Below, in pieces: positions 1 through 9,351 of a DNA stretch of 64,000 nt (the first letter of the stretch is position 1; the number at the start of each line of letters is the position of its first letter). Under the pieces are notes generated by a model. It ran no database searches. It had not been told where the DNA came from and saw nothing but the letters and a program-made list of their open reading frames with translations. This stretch comes from Gammaproteobacteria bacterium (lineage in GTDB: Bacteria > Pseudomonadota > Gammaproteobacteria > Acidithiobacillales > Acidithiobacillaceae), in the NCBI GenBank assembly GCA_023381645.1, contig JAMCRJ010000025.1:62001-126000 (forward strand). Reading direction: 5' to 3'. The translations under genes were made by a program, and so were the position numbers.

Positions 1-1617
1 GTTGCCCTCGTCGCCCTGTTTCGGCCTGGACCGCTACAGTCGGGTATGGTTGATGATTTCATCGCCCGTAAACACGGCAAGGCGCAGGTAACCTACCTGC
101 ATCCGGATCTGGCACCGATTCTCCGGGAAACCTATGGGGTGATTGTCTATCAGGAACAGGTCATGCAGTCCGCCCAGGCGCTGGCGGGTTATTCCCTCGG
201 CAGCGCCGATTTGCTGCGGCGGGCCATGGGCAAGAAAAAGCCGGAGGAAATGGCCAAACAGCGCAACATTTTCCTGGAGGGAGCCCACAAGAACGGTTTG
301 GTCGCGGACCAGGCCGGGGCCATCTTCGACCTCATGGAAAAGTTTGCCGAATACGGCTTTAACAAATCCCACTCGGCAGCCTATGCCCTGGTGTCCTACC
401 AAACCGCTTATCTGAAGGCCCACTATCCACAGTTTTTTATGTCTGCCGTACTGACCGCAGATATGGACCACACCGACAAGGTTGTGGCGATGATTGCCGA
501 GTGCGCGCGCATGGGCCTGCGCATTGCTCCACCGAGCGTTCAGCACAGTGTGCTGGAGTTCCGACCGGAGGGTGATAGTGATATCCGCTTTGGTCTGGGT
601 GCCATCAAGGGCTTGGGACGGGCGGCCATTCAGGCGATTCTCGACGCACGTAGAGGGGGCGCCTTCCTGAATCTTTTCGACCTGCTCTGCCGCGTGGATA
701 CCCAGAAAATCAATCGTCGTGCCCTGGAGGCATTGATTCGCGCCGGAGCCATGGATGACTGGAGCGTGTCGCGGGCCAGCCTGATCGCTTCCGTGGACAG
801 TTGTATTGAAGCAGCGGCGCAGTTTCAGAGCAGTCAGGCGAGCCTGCAAGAATCATTGTTTAGCGGACCGGAGGCGTTGCGGGTAGCGCCGCCGCTGGTG
901 TCGGCCGAAGCATGGAGCCTCACCGAAACCCTGCGTCAGGAACGGGAAACTCTGGGCTTCTATCTCAGCGGTCACCCCATGGACAGTCTGCGGGATGATC
1001 TGACGGCGCTGGGAACGATGCCTCTTGGAGACGTCCGTACCGGGGCCACGGTATTGGTGGCGGGGTTGGTGGTAGCGCGGCGCAGCACCCGGACCAAGCG
1101 CGGTGATCGTATCTATTTCCTGACCCTCGATGACGGTCGCGGGCGGCTGGAGGTCGTCGTCTTTGGCGAAGTCTGGGCGCAGGCCGGCAAGATCCGAGAG
1201 GGTGAGGAGCCGGTGCTGGTTCTGGGTGAGGTGGGTGAGGACAGCTACTCTGGCGGCCTGCGGCTCAGTGCCTTGCGTCTGCTGGATACGGCACAGGCGC
1301 GTGAGGAATTGGCTACCCAATTGACCCTGGAGCTGGGACTCGCCGCAGATATGGCTCCGCAAGAACTGCTTGTCGTGCTCCGTAAATATCCCGGCCAAAC
1401 GGCCTTGCGCCTGCGTTTACGGGTCGCAGACGACATTGTCGCGCAATTGCGGGTGACGGAAAACCTGAGCTTTGCGGCGAGTCCCGCCGCTATCGCCGCC
1501 CTGAGGGCGTTAGCACCTACGGCACACTGGCACTGGAGCTATCGGCCGGCGACCCTTCTCGTCAACAATGTCATCCCCCTGGAGCGTGCGCGACACGCGG
1601 CGCGACGCCCGGCCTGA
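1..1617 (+). CDS. dnaE: DNA polymerase III alpha subunit, C-terminal part (5' truncated by window)
   Basis: The reading frame is open from base 1 and runs to TGA at 1615-1617, so only the last ~538 residues are present. The first residues read ALFRPGPLQSGMVDDF, typical of the DnaE polymerase core (the catalytic chain of replicative Pol III). Further on is the FNKSHSAAYALVSYQTAYLK segment of the fingers/helix-hairpin-helix region. Near residues 340-390 of the visible part lies an OB-fold (VLVAGLVVARRSTRTKRGDRI). This is a normal bacterial DnaE C-terminus with no frameshift. It is followed 34 bases later by accA, an order common in Proteobacteria. Confidence 0.97.
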   Translation, partial: VALVALFRPGPLQSGMVDDFIARKHGKAQVTYLHPDLAPILRETYGVIVYQEQVMQSAQALAGYSLGSADLLRRAMGKKKPEEMAKQRNIFLEGAHKNGLVADQAGAIFDLMEKFAEYGFNKSHSAAYALVSYQTAYLKAHYPQFFMSAVLTADMDHTDKVVAMIAECARMGLRIAPPSVQHSVLEFRPEGDSDIRFGLGAIKGLGRAAIQAILDARRGGAFLNLFDLLCRVDTQKINRRALEALIRAGAMDDWSVSRASLIASVDSCIEAAAQFQSSQASLQESLFSGPEALRVAPPLVSAEAWSLTETLRQERETLGFYLSGHPMDSLRDDLTALGTMPLGDVRTGATVLVAGLVVARRSTRTKRGDRIYFLTLDDGRGRLEVVVFGEVWAQAGKIREGEEPVLVLGEVGEDSYSGGLRLSALRLLDTAQAREELATQLTLELGLAADMAPQELLVVLRKYPGQTALRLRLRVADDIVAQLRVTENLSFAASPAAIAALRALAPTAHWHWSYRPATLLVNNVIPLERARHAARRPA

Positions 1618-1651
1618 GCGCCCGCCCTATTCGGAGTGGTAAGGAGTGAAC

Positions 1652-2602
1652 ATGAAAATCAGTTATCTGGACTTTGAACAATCGGTGGCGGAGCTGGATG
1701 CCAAGGTGGAGGAACTCCACGCCCTGAATCAGCCGGGTATCGCCGATGACATCGGCCGTCTGGAAATCAAGGCGCGCAAGGAGTTGCAGCGTATTTACAG
1801 CAAGCTTGGGGCCTGGCAGACGGTACAGGTGGCCCGTCATCCACAGCGGCCTTACACCCTGGATTACGTGCAGGCCCTTTTCACGGAAGTACAGGTGCTG
1901 GCAGGCGACCGTGCCTTCGCCGATGATCAGGCCATCATCGGCGGCCTGGCCCGCTTCAATGGACAGCCTATCGTCTGGATGGGACATCAGAAGGGCCGCG
2001 ACACCAAGGAAAAGATTCAGCGCAACTTTGGTATGCCGCGTCCGGAAGGTTATCGTAAGGCCTTGCGTCTGCTCCGCCTTGCCGAACGTTTTGCCTTGCC
2101 GGTATTTACGTTCATTGATACGCCCGGAGCCTATCCGGGTATCGGTGCCGAAGAGCGCGGCCAGAGTGAGGCCATAGCCCGTAATCTCGCCGTGATGTCT
2201 GACCTGGCGGTACCCATTATCTGCACGGTCATTGGTGAAGGCGGCTCCGGCGGGGCCCTGGCGATTGGCGTGGGTGACCGGATGCTGATGCTGGAGTATG
2301 GGGTGTACTCCGTCATTTCGCCGGAAGGCTGCGCCTCGATCCTCTGGAAGAATGCGGCCATGGCAGCCGAGGCAGCGGAAACTCTGGGTATCACCGCACG
2401 TCGTTTGCAAGGAATGGGTCTGGTCGATGAAGTGCTGGCCGAACCCCTCGGCGGCGCGCACCGCGACCCGGAGGCGGTCTTCGCGCTGGCACGCGAGCGT
2501 TTCGCCCATCACCTGCAGGAGCTGCAGGCGATGGATACCAGCAAGTTGCTGACCACCCGTTACGAACGCCTGATGCACTATGGAGTCGTCGGCGCTGCCT
2601 GA
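1652..2602 (+). CDS. accA: Acetyl-CoA carboxylase carboxyltransferase subunit alpha
   Basis: AccA is the alpha half of the carboxyltransferase that makes malonyl-CoA for fatty-acid synthesis. The 316-residue length is normal. Family segments visible are [28 protein letters not shown] split over residues ~110-138, [19 protein letters not shown], and [12 protein letters not shown], which forms the acyl-CoA binding site. I chose ATG 1652 because AAGGAG at 1641-1646 lies at ideal spacing; an in-frame GTG at 1646 overlaps that ribosome site and is less likely. The 3' end overlaps tilS by 23 bases, indicating translational coupling. Confidence 0.97.
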   Translation: MKISYLDFEQSVAELDAKVEELHALNQPGIADDIGRLEIKARKELQRIYSKLGAWQTVQVARHPQRPYTLDYVQALFTEVQVLAGDRAFADDQAIIGGLARFNGQPIVWMGHQKGRDTKEKIQRNFGMPRPEGYRKALRLLRLAERFALPVFTFIDTPGAYPGIGAEERGQSEAIARNLAVMSDLAVPIICTVIGEGGSGGALAIGVGDRMLMLEYGVYSVISPEGCASILWKNAAMAAEAAETLGITARRLQGMGLVDEVLAEPLGGAHRDPEAVFALARERFAHHLQELQAMDTSKLLTTRYERLMHYGVVGAA

Positions 2603-3974
2603 GCTGGAGCGACGTCTCCAGACGCGTCTGCAGGGGGATCTGCGCCCACCGTGGGGACGCCCCCTCTATGTGGCTTACAGTGGCGGCGGGGACTCCACGG
2701 CGCTGCTCGTGGCACTGCTTTCTTTAGGGTACGAGATCCATGCCTTGCATGTGGATCACCGCTGGCACCCGGACAGTGTTCAATGGGCCCGTTTTTGTCA
2801 GCAGCAGGCCAAGGCTCTGGGGGTTCCTTTCACCCTGTTGCATCTGGCCGCAGATACGCCGGGCGAGGGGCCGGAGGATCAGGCCCGGCGTGCCCGTTAT
2901 GCCCTCATGGCGGCGCAGTTGCGGCAGGGGGACTGGCTGTTCACGGCGCAGCACCTCGAAGATCAGGCGGAAACCGTGCTTTTGCAACTGTTACGCGGTA
3001 CCGGTGTGGCGGGACTGTCGGCCATGCCCCGGCAGCGCCCGCTGGGGGCCGGGCTTCTGGTTCGGCCCCTGCTGGACGTGCCCCGGCAGGTGTTGCGGGA
3101 TTATCTGGAACTGCGGCACTTACTCTATCTGAACGATCCGGCCAATGCCGATATGCGCTACGACAGGGTGCGGATACGTCGCATCCTGCTCCCGCAACTG
3201 CAGGAACTGGGTTGGCCCCATGCGGTGATCAGTATCGCCCGCGCTGCGGACAATCTCGCCGACATGGGGGACATCGCGGCGGACTGGTTTGACCTGCGTT
3301 GGCAGCAGTATCGGGCAGAGCATCCGGATCTCTCTGCCGAGGTGCTCCCTCTGGGGTATCTGCATACGCTTTCTGTGGCGGCACAGCGGGCTTTTTTGCG
3401 CGGCTGGCTTCGGGATCTGCGGATACCCGTGCCGGGCCGGGAGCGTCTGGAGGCGCTGCGGGACGCGGTGATGCGGGGACGCGGGGGCACGAGGATTCAG
3501 TGGGAGGGGGGGCAGGCTTGGCTGCAGGGTGGACTGCTGCGCGCCTGGGCGCAACCGCGCGCTACGGCGGAAAAGGAATGGAAAGCAGGTCCCTGGTGTG
3601 CCACTCCGGGAAAACCGCTGCCGATCCCCGGCTGGCAGTGCGCCATCCGGGCCACCCGACCGGAAGACCTTCATCACGCATTGGCTGAGCGTTTTGCAGG
3701 GACGAGACTGTACTGGCGCCGCCGCCGCCAGGGGGAACGCACCCTGAGCGGACAGGGACAACATCGGTCGCTGAAGAAACTGCTGCTGGAGGCGGGGGTC
3801 CCACCGGATCTGCGTGCGGACGTGCCCCTGCTCTGGGACGAAACGGGGCATTTGCTACTCATTCTAGGCTACTACACCGCACCCTGGGCGAGTGCCCCCA
3901 GCGGAGAACCGGCACTTTGCCTCTGGAATGCGGGTACTCAGTCCACCGCCGGCAGGGGCGTCGGCTCGACATAG
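2580..3974 (+). CDS. tilS: tRNA(Ile)-lysidine synthase
   Basis: TilS modifies C34 of the CAU-anticodon tRNA-Ile to lysidine using ATP. The N-terminal PP-loop ATPase signature SGGGDST is at residues 34-40, followed by HVDHRW and the [19 protein letters not shown] segment expected of the N-type ATP pyrophosphatase fold. The C-terminal third carries the usual TilS substrate-binding domains ([11 protein letters not shown] near residue 420). The length of 464 residues is ordinary. The start lies inside accA. Confidence 0.95.
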   Translation: MESSALPELERRLQTRLQGDLRPPWGRPLYVAYSGGGDSTALLVALLSLGYEIHALHVDHRWHPDSVQWARFCQQQAKALGVPFTLLHLAADTPGEGPEDQARRARYALMAAQLRQGDWLFTAQHLEDQAETVLLQLLRGTGVAGLSAMPRQRPLGAGLLVRPLLDVPRQVLRDYLELRHLLYLNDPANADMRYDRVRIRRILLPQLQELGWPHAVISIARAADNLADMGDIAADWFDLRWQQYRAEHPDLSAEVLPLGYLHTLSVAAQRAFLRGWLRDLRIPVPGRERLEALRDAVMRGRGGTRIQWEGGQAWLQGGLLRAWAQPRATAEKEWKAGPWCATPGKPLPIPGWQCAIRATRPEDLHHALAERFAGTRLYWRRRRQGERTLSGQGQHRSLKKLLLEAGVPPDLRADVPLLWDETGHLLLILGYYTAPWASAPSGEPALCLWNAGTQSTAGRGVGST

Positions 3975-5269
3975 TGCAGCGGCTGCCCGTGCGCGTTGGG
4001 GAGGATTTCGCCTTTGTCGAAAACCACCCGGCCGCCGACAATGGTGGTAACGGGCCAACCCGTCAGGACCCAGCCATTGAAGGGACTCCAGCCCACTCTG
4101 GTGAACATCTCCTCATTGCGGACGGGCTTTTCATGGGCCATATCGACCAGGGTAAGATCCGCATCCCAGCCGACGGCAATACGCCCCTTGTTCACCACAC
4201 CATAGAGGCGCGCAGGGTTGTAGCACATCCAGCGCTGCAACTCGGCGAGACTGCAATGACCGTCGCGCATGGCGGTGAGCATCAGGGGTAGGCTGGTTTC
4301 CACGCCGGGCATACCGGAGGGCGCGCGGGGATACCCCAAGGCCTTGTCCGTCAGCAGATGCGGGGCGTGATCCGTGGCAATACAATCGATTACACCGCTG
4401 CGCAGCCCTTCCCAGAGGGCCAGACGATCCTGCTCGCTGCGGATCGGAGGATTCATCTGCGCCAGGGGACCCATTTTGGCATAGGCATCGGTCGTCAGGA
4501 AAAGATGGTTGGGAATCGCCTCACAACTGATATAAGGCATCTTCTCCTGCCGTAAGAATTCGGTCTCCACGGCTGTGGAGAGATGCAGGATGTGTAGGCG
4601 GCGCCGATGTTTTTTTGCCAGCCTGACGGCTCGCCGGGTAGCCATCAGCGCCGATTCCTCGTCGCGGATACGGGAATGATCCGCGGGTTCGCAACTGCCG
4701 CTGAATTGGGCGCGCCGCTCGCGGATGCGAGCCTCGTCTTCCGCATGGACCGCAATCAGTTTGCAGCCATGCGCAAAAATGCGGTCCAGGTCCTCTTCCT
4801 TGTCCACCAGCAGATTGCCGGTACTGGCGCCCATGAAAATCTTGATACCGCAGGCGGCGTCGGCCGCCAGAAGACTATCGAGATTATCCGGGGTGGCCCC
4901 GATGAAAAACCCGTAGTTGACCACGGATTTTTCGGCTCCGCGCGCCAGTTTGTCCACCAGAGCGGCGGGGCTGGTGGTGGACGGATTGGTGTTGGGCATT
5001 TCCAGAAAACTGGTGACGCCGCCCTTGGCCGCCGCGCGTGAGCCACTGGAAATATCTTCCTTCTGTTCATTGCCGGGTTCGCGGAAATGTACCTGCGGGT
5101 CCATAACGCCAGGTATCAGCATATGACCTTCGGCGTCAATCACCGTATCGGCAGTGCGGTCTATATCCCGATCGATGGCAACGATACGGCCATCTTCGGA
5201 GAAAAGATCCCCGTGATACAGTTCACCGGAGGGCAGCGCGATGCGCGCGTTACGAACCAGCAGGCGCAT
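3938..5269 (-). CDS. pyrC: Dihydroorotase (PyrC type I-like amidohydrolase)
   Basis: This amidohydrolase-superfamily protein of 443 residues is expected to cyclise carbamoyl aspartate to dihydroorotate in pyrimidine synthesis. The active-site region reads GVMDPQVHFREPGNEQKED, followed by FLEMPNTNPSTTS, KIFMGASTGNLLVD, an AVHAEDE segment and CIATDHAPH. The first histidine of the usual HxH metal pair is glutamine (QVH); I recall this DPQVHFREPG variant from other proteobacterial proteins of this class. ATG 5269 is preferred over an upstream in-frame extension because the domain begins MRLLVRNARI. It converges with tilS, whose end it overlaps by 37 bases. dksA lies four bases upstream, so the two are probably co-transcribed. 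Confidence 0.88.
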   Translation of the reverse strand: MRLLVRNARIALPSGELYHGDLFSEDGRIVAIDRDIDRTADTVIDAEGHMLIPGVMDPQVHFREPGNEQKEDISSGSRAAAKGGVTSFLEMPNTNPSTTSPAALVDKLARGAEKSVVNYGFFIGATPDNLDSLLAADAACGIKIFMGASTGNLLVDKEEDLDRIFAHGCKLIAVHAEDEARIRERRAQFSGSCEPADHSRIRDEESALMATRRAVRLAKKHRRRLHILHLSTAVETEFLRQEKMPYISCEAIPNHLFLTTDAYAKMGPLAQMNPPIRSEQDRLALWEGLRSGVIDCIATDHAPHLLTDKALGYPRAPSGMPGVETSLPLMLTAMRDGHCSLAELQRWMCYNPARLYGVVNKGRIAVGWDADLTLVDMAHEKPVRNEEMFTRVGWSPFNGWVLTGWPVTTIVGGRVVFDKGEILPNAHGQPLHYVEPTPLPAVD

Positions 5270-5273
5270 GGCA

Positions 5274-5738
5274 TCAGTCCTGCGCCATCTGCTTCTCGCG
5301 TTTTTCTTCCAGCGTTTTGCAATCGATGCATAGGGTGGCGGTAGGGCGGGCTTCGAGGCGGCGCAGACCAATCTCCACACCACAGCTTTCGCAGTAGCCA
5401 TATTCGCCGGCCTTGATGCGGTCGAGGGCCTGGGAGATCTTGCGAATCAGCTTGCGTTCCCGGTCGCGGGCGCGCAACTCCAGACCCATATCCGTCTCCA
5501 GACTGGCCCGGTCGTTGGGGTCGGAATAGTTGACGTTTTCCATCTGCATGTGCTGCACGGTGCGGTCGACTTCCGCCATCAGTTCATCGCGCCAGTCTTC
5601 CAGAATCTTCTGGAAATGGGCGATCTGCGCCGGGCTCATGTACTCTTCGCCGGGAACGGGCTCGTAGGGAGTGAACGCGGTGAACTGCCGGGCGCCGCCG
5701 GGCGCTGCTGGCGTTGGCTGGAGCATACTTTGGTCCAT
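5274..5738 (-). CDS. dksA: RNA polymerase-binding transcription factor DksA
   Basis: DksA binds the RNA polymerase secondary channel and, with ppGpp, redirects transcription of rRNA and biosynthetic promoters. The 154-residue protein shows the coiled-coil region (residues ~36-108) with DPNDRAS at its tip and a four-cysteine zinc finger at C116, C119, C137 and C140. The acidic coiled-coil tip is conserved, so it should be functional. Its promoter must lie in the 166-base gap shared with the divergent phosphatase gene. Confidence 0.96.
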   Translation of the reverse strand: MDQSMLQPTPAAPGGARQFTAFTPYEPVPGEEYMSPAQIAHFQKILEDWRDELMAEVDRTVQHMQMENVNYSDPNDRASLETDMGLELRARDRERKLIRKISQALDRIKAGEYGYCESCGVEIGLRRLEARPTATLCIDCKTLEEKREKQMAQD

Positions 5739-5904
5739 GGAAGCTTCCTGTCTTTGCGATAAATCCGCTTACGTTTAACAGAGAAAAGCTGTTTTGGCAA
5801 TCCATGGCGTGCTGGGTACAATGGTCCGGCCAGATTGCCGGGGATTTTGCTGGTTGCCGGGCAATATTGGTAGTTTTCACCATAAACTCAGGGGATAACG
5901 TTCT

Positions 5905-6669
5905 ATGCCTTTGCGCGCGCTGATCTTTGATGTGGATGGCACCCTCGCCGATACCGAGAGGGATGCCCATCGGGTCGCCTTCAACCGGGCTTTTGCAGAA
6001 ACGGGCCTTCCCTTTCACTGGGATGTGCCGACCTATGGACACTATCTGAAGGTGACCGGCGGCAAAGAGCGCCTCAGGGCTTTCCTGAATGATCATCCGC
6101 AGTTGCCGCAACTGAGCGATGCTGATATTGCCTCTATCCACCGTCAAAAGACCGGGCATTATGTGGAGATGATCGATGCCGGGCTATTGTCGCTGCGCCC
6201 TGGTGTGCTGCGTTTGCTGAACGCCGCCAGGGACCATGACCTGCTTCTCGCCATCGCGACGACCACCACACCCGCCAATGTCGAAGCGCTGCTCCAGAGC
6301 ACGATGGGGACAGACGCCCCGCAGCGCTTTCATACGATCGGCGCCGGAGATGTCGTTCCCGACAAAAAACCCGCGCCGGACATTTATTTCTATGTGCTGG
6401 ACCAGTTGGGTCTGGCGGCCGCAGACTGCCTGGCGATCGAAGATTCGGCGCATGGGCTGCGCTCCGCCCGTGGAGCTGGGCTCGCCACCATTATTACCCA
6501 GACAGAATATACCCAAGGACAGGACTTCAGCGCAGCGCTGCGGGTGCTGGATCATCTGGGAGAAAAGGCATTCCCCGCGCAGGTGTTGCAGGGTCGTTCC
6601 GCTGGGGAACGGGTGGTCGTGGATATTCCCACCCTGCGAGGGTGGTGGGCAGAGAGCCGCGAACAGTGA
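5905..6669 (+). CDS. cbbY: CbbY-like HAD-superfamily phosphatase
   Basis: The 254-residue haloacid dehalogenase-type hydrolase begins with motif I, IFDVDGTLADTERDAHRVAFNRAF, seen in pieces at residues 6-30. Motif II (AIATTTTPANV) lies near residue 117, the motif III lysine in DKKPAPDIY near 152, and motif IV in AIEDSAHGLRSARGAGL. This pattern is typical of CbbY proteins, which in autotrophs remove the Rubisco inhibitor xylulose-1,5-bisphosphate. That substrate is inferred from family resemblance, and no cbb genes are in the window. An imperfect inverted repeat follows the gene. Confidence 0.85.
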   Translation: MPLRALIFDVDGTLADTERDAHRVAFNRAFAETGLPFHWDVPTYGHYLKVTGGKERLRAFLNDHPQLPQLSDADIASIHRQKTGHYVEMIDAGLLSLRPGVLRLLNAARDHDLLLAIATTTTPANVEALLQSTMGTDAPQRFHTIGAGDVVPDKKPAPDIYFYVLDQLGLAAADCLAIEDSAHGLRSARGAGLATIITQTEYTQGQDFSAALRVLDHLGEKAFPAQVLQGRSAGERVVVDIPTLRGWWAESREQ

Positions 6670-6676
6670 TTGTACG

Positions 6677-6717
6677 GGAACGTTGTCAGCGACCGTCATG
6701 CGGTCAGCATACGTTCC
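6677..6717. repeat. Imperfect inverted repeat after the CbbY-like gene
   Basis: GGAACGT (6677-6683) pairs with ACGTTCC (6711-6717), enclosing an inner GACCG/CGGTC stem. No T-tract follows, so it is either a weak or Rho-assisted terminator or an mRNA-end stabilising hairpin. Confidence 0.5.
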
Positions 6718-6806
6718 ATAAACGCTTTACCGTTCAATGACAGGCCCCCGACGGGATTTTTGGGTATCATCAGGGAAGGCCACACAGGATATCTACCGGG
6801 TATCCG

Positions 6807-7284
6807 TCAGTTTTTGGTGGGCGGTGCCTTCCCGCAGTGGGCGCAGACCCCGTTGACCACCAGTTCCATTTCGATCATGGAATAGTCGGCGGGCAAGCGG
6901 GGCGCCGGTACACTGCTCTCCGGCAGGCAGAACACCTGACCGCAGGACACGCAATGGAAATGCGGGTGTTGGGTGGCCATCTCTTCACGGCGGGCGCTGA
7001 AACGCCATACCCGGTCATCTGCCGTGATCCGGTGAGCCAGCCCGATCTGTACCAGCCATTCCAGATTGCGGTAGAGACTGACGCGATCCACCCCCCCCCG
7101 TTTCCGAGGCTTCCAGCCGCTGTTGGATCTCGGGGTGACTGAGGGGTTGCTCGGCTTCCAGAAGCGTCTTGAATACCGCCACCCGTAAACGCGTGACACG
7201 TTGTCCGGCAGCGCGGAGACGCTGCGCCGCGTCAGTATCGAAAACTTTTGCCGCGAGGGGGTGCGGGAGTGATGAATGCGCCAT
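6807..7284 (-). pseudogene. Fur-family metalloregulator (Zur/Fur-like), frameshifted at a 9-base G tract
   Basis: Reading from ATG 7284, the frame gives a Fur-family winged-helix start (LRAAGQRVTRLRVAVFKTLLE) up to a run of nine G (C on the + strand, 7091-7099). After that it drifts into nonsense. The family sequence resumes in the neighbouring frame (VDRVSLYRNLEWLVQIGLAHRI) and continues through HPHFHCVSCGQVFC and CAHCGKAPP, the zinc-binding C-terminal domain. One G fewer in the tract would restore a ~158-residue protein. Either the run has slipped (sequencing error or phase variation) or the gene is broken. The metal specificity cannot be told. The divergent bcp gene makes a peroxide- or metal-stress role plausible. 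Confidence 0.8.
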
Positions 7285-7401
7285 GGAGCCATGCTAGAGC
7301 AGAAAACAGGAAGCGCGCAAGCAATGGCGCTGCCGGGCTTCCCTGGACAGCGCCCCACCTGCCGCGCTAGATTTTCAGTCAGGCCCACTCAGGAGTTCCC
7401 A

Positions 7402-7881
7402 ATGTCTTCAGAAACCATTACCGTCGGTCAACCCGCACCCCGGTTTCATGTCGCCGCCTCTGGCAAGGCGGCTTCCATCAGCCTCGATGACCTGCGCGGA
7501 AAGGTTGTGGTGCTCTATTTTTACCCCAAGGATGACACTCCGGGTTGTACGACAGAGGGCCGGGAGTTCACAGCGCTCTACCCGGAATTCCAGGCCGCTG
7601 GCGCGGAAATTCTGGGGGTTTCCCGAGACACCCTCGCCAGCCATGAAAAGTTTTCCGGCAAGTTCAAATTCCCGTTCCCGCTCTTGGCCGATACCGATGA
7701 AGCACTCTGCAACGCCTTTGATGTGCTCAAAAAAAAGAACAATTACGGCAAAGTCGGTATCGGTGTCGAACGCAGCACCTTCGTGATCGACCGGGAGGGC
7801 AAAATCGCCTACATCGGACGTAAGGTAAAGGCCGCCGGACATGCAGCCGCCATTCTGCAAGTCGTCAAGCAGCTACCATGA
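7402..7881 (+). CDS. bcp: Thioredoxin-dependent peroxiredoxin (Bcp/PrxQ)
   Basis: This 159-residue AhpC/TSA-family peroxiredoxin reduces hydroperoxides. The peroxidatic cysteine is in YPKDDTPGCTTEGREF (about residue 49). The resolving cysteine spacing differs from E. coli Bcp, because the C+5 position is glutamate rather than cysteine. ATG 7402 is chosen because AGGAG sits at 7391 and the domain starts MSSETITVGQPAPRF. The PhoH-like gene overlaps its stop by four bases (ATGA), so the two form an operon. Confidence 0.92.
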   Translation: MSSETITVGQPAPRFHVAASGKAASISLDDLRGKVVVLYFYPKDDTPGCTTEGREFTALYPEFQAAGAEILGVSRDTLASHEKFSGKFKFPFPLLADTDEALCNAFDVLKKKNNYGKVGIGVERSTFVIDREGKIAYIGRKVKAAGHAAAILQVVKQLP

Positions 7882-9287
7882 GTCCCCGGGAAGTGGCAGC
7901 ACCACACGAGGTAAAGGCACGTCTCTATATTCTGGACACCAACGTGCTGATGCACGACCCCTCAGCACTGTTCCGTTTCCAGGAACACGACATCCTGCTC
8001 CCGATGATCGTGCTGGAGGAACTGGATCAGCACAAAAAGGGCCTGAGCGAACAGGCGCGCAACGTGCGTCAGGTCAGCCGTTATCTGGACGAGATGCTGA
8101 CGGATACGGCTGATCTGGATCGAGGTTTGGTGCTGCCTTATGCTCAGGGACGACTTTATTTCCAGACGGCTGCACATCAGCAGGCGTTGCCGGAAGACCT
8201 GGCCGGTGGCAAGGCGGACAACGAAATTCTTGCCGTGACCCTGGCCTTACAAAATCGACATCCCGAAAAGGATGTGATTCTGGTCAGCAAAGACATCAAT
8301 TTGCGCATCAAGGGGCGCACCCTCGGCATCCGGGTGGAGGATTATCAGAACGACCGTGCCCTGGACGATGTGGATCTGCTCTATACCGGCGCAGAGACCC
8401 TGAGCGCGGATTTCTGGGACTTGCACAGCCGCGATCTGGATGCCTGGCAGGAAAGTGGACGCAGCTACTACAAGATCAGTGGGCCGGCCATTCAGCGCTG
8501 GCATTCCAACCAGTTTATCGCCATCAATATGGAGGAAGGGGTCCCCGAGGACTTCGCGGCGATCGTCCGGGAAGTACATCGGGAACACGCCGTTATCGAA
8601 CGCATTACCGACTATCGGAGCGACCGGCACGCCGTATGGGGCATCTTGGCGCGTAATCCGGAGCAGAATTTTGCGTTGAATCTGCTCATGGATCCGGACA
8701 TCGATTTTGTCACCCTGCTGGGTCATGCGGGCACGGGCAAGACGCTGCTGACGCTGGCGGCGGCGCTGCATCAGATTTTCGAACAGAAGCGCTACTCGGA
8801 GGTCATCATCACCCGTGCGACGGTGCCGGTGGGTGACGAGATCGGTTTTCTACCTGGTACGGAAGAAGAAAAAATGCTGCCGTGGATGGGAGCGTTGGAG
8901 GACAACCTGGAAATTCTGGCGCGTGGCAGCGATGAGGGCGGCAGTTGGGGGCGCAGCGCGACGCAGGACCTGATCAACAAGCGGATTCGCGTCAAATCCA
9001 TGAGCTTTATGCGTGGGCGTACCTTTCTGGAAAAATTCGTCATTATTGACGAAGCGCAGAATCTGACTTCAAAGGAAATGAAGACCCTGATTACCCGTGC
9101 CGGCCCGGGGACCAAAATTGTCTGCCTGGGAAATATTGCCCAGATCGACACGCCCTATCTGACCGAAACCACCTCCGGTCTGACCTATGTGGTGGATCGC
9201 TTCAAGGACTGGGCCTACAGCGGACATATCACCCTGCGTCGTGGGGAGCGTTCGCGTCTGGCGGATTTTGCCAATGATGCCTTGTGA
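7878..9287 (+). CDS. PhoH family protein with N-terminal PIN domain
   Basis: The 469-residue protein has a PIN-type nuclease domain at residues ~15-150 with acidic residues D20 (ILDTNVLM), D114 (KADNEIL) and D139 (SKDINLR). A PhoH ATPase domain follows, with Walker A GHAGTGKT at 282-289 and Walker B FVIIDEAQN near 390. Proteins of this PhoH2/YlaK-like architecture combine RNA helicase and RNase activity. The gene overlaps bcp by ATGA. No phosphate-regulation signal is visible. Confidence 0.9.
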   Translation: MSPREVAAPHEVKARLYILDTNVLMHDPSALFRFQEHDILLPMIVLEELDQHKKGLSEQARNVRQVSRYLDEMLTDTADLDRGLVLPYAQGRLYFQTAAHQQALPEDLAGGKADNEILAVTLALQNRHPEKDVILVSKDINLRIKGRTLGIRVEDYQNDRALDDVDLLYTGAETLSADFWDLHSRDLDAWQESGRSYYKISGPAIQRWHSNQFIAINMEEGVPEDFAAIVREVHREHAVIERITDYRSDRHAVWGILARNPEQNFALNLLMDPDIDFVTLLGHAGTGKTLLTLAAALHQIFEQKRYSEVIITRATVPVGDEIGFLPGTEEEKMLPWMGALEDNLEILARGSDEGGSWGRSATQDLINKRIRVKSMSFMRGRTFLEKFVIIDEAQNLTSKEMKTLITRAGPGTKIVCLGNIAQIDTPYLTETTSGLTYVVDRFKDWAYSGHITLRRGERSRLADFANDAL

Positions 9288-9351
9288 TCCCCTTGTCTCG
9301 TGACCCGCGAGGCCCGTAGACTGCGCGCAGGGCATCAGGGGGGGTGAGTGC

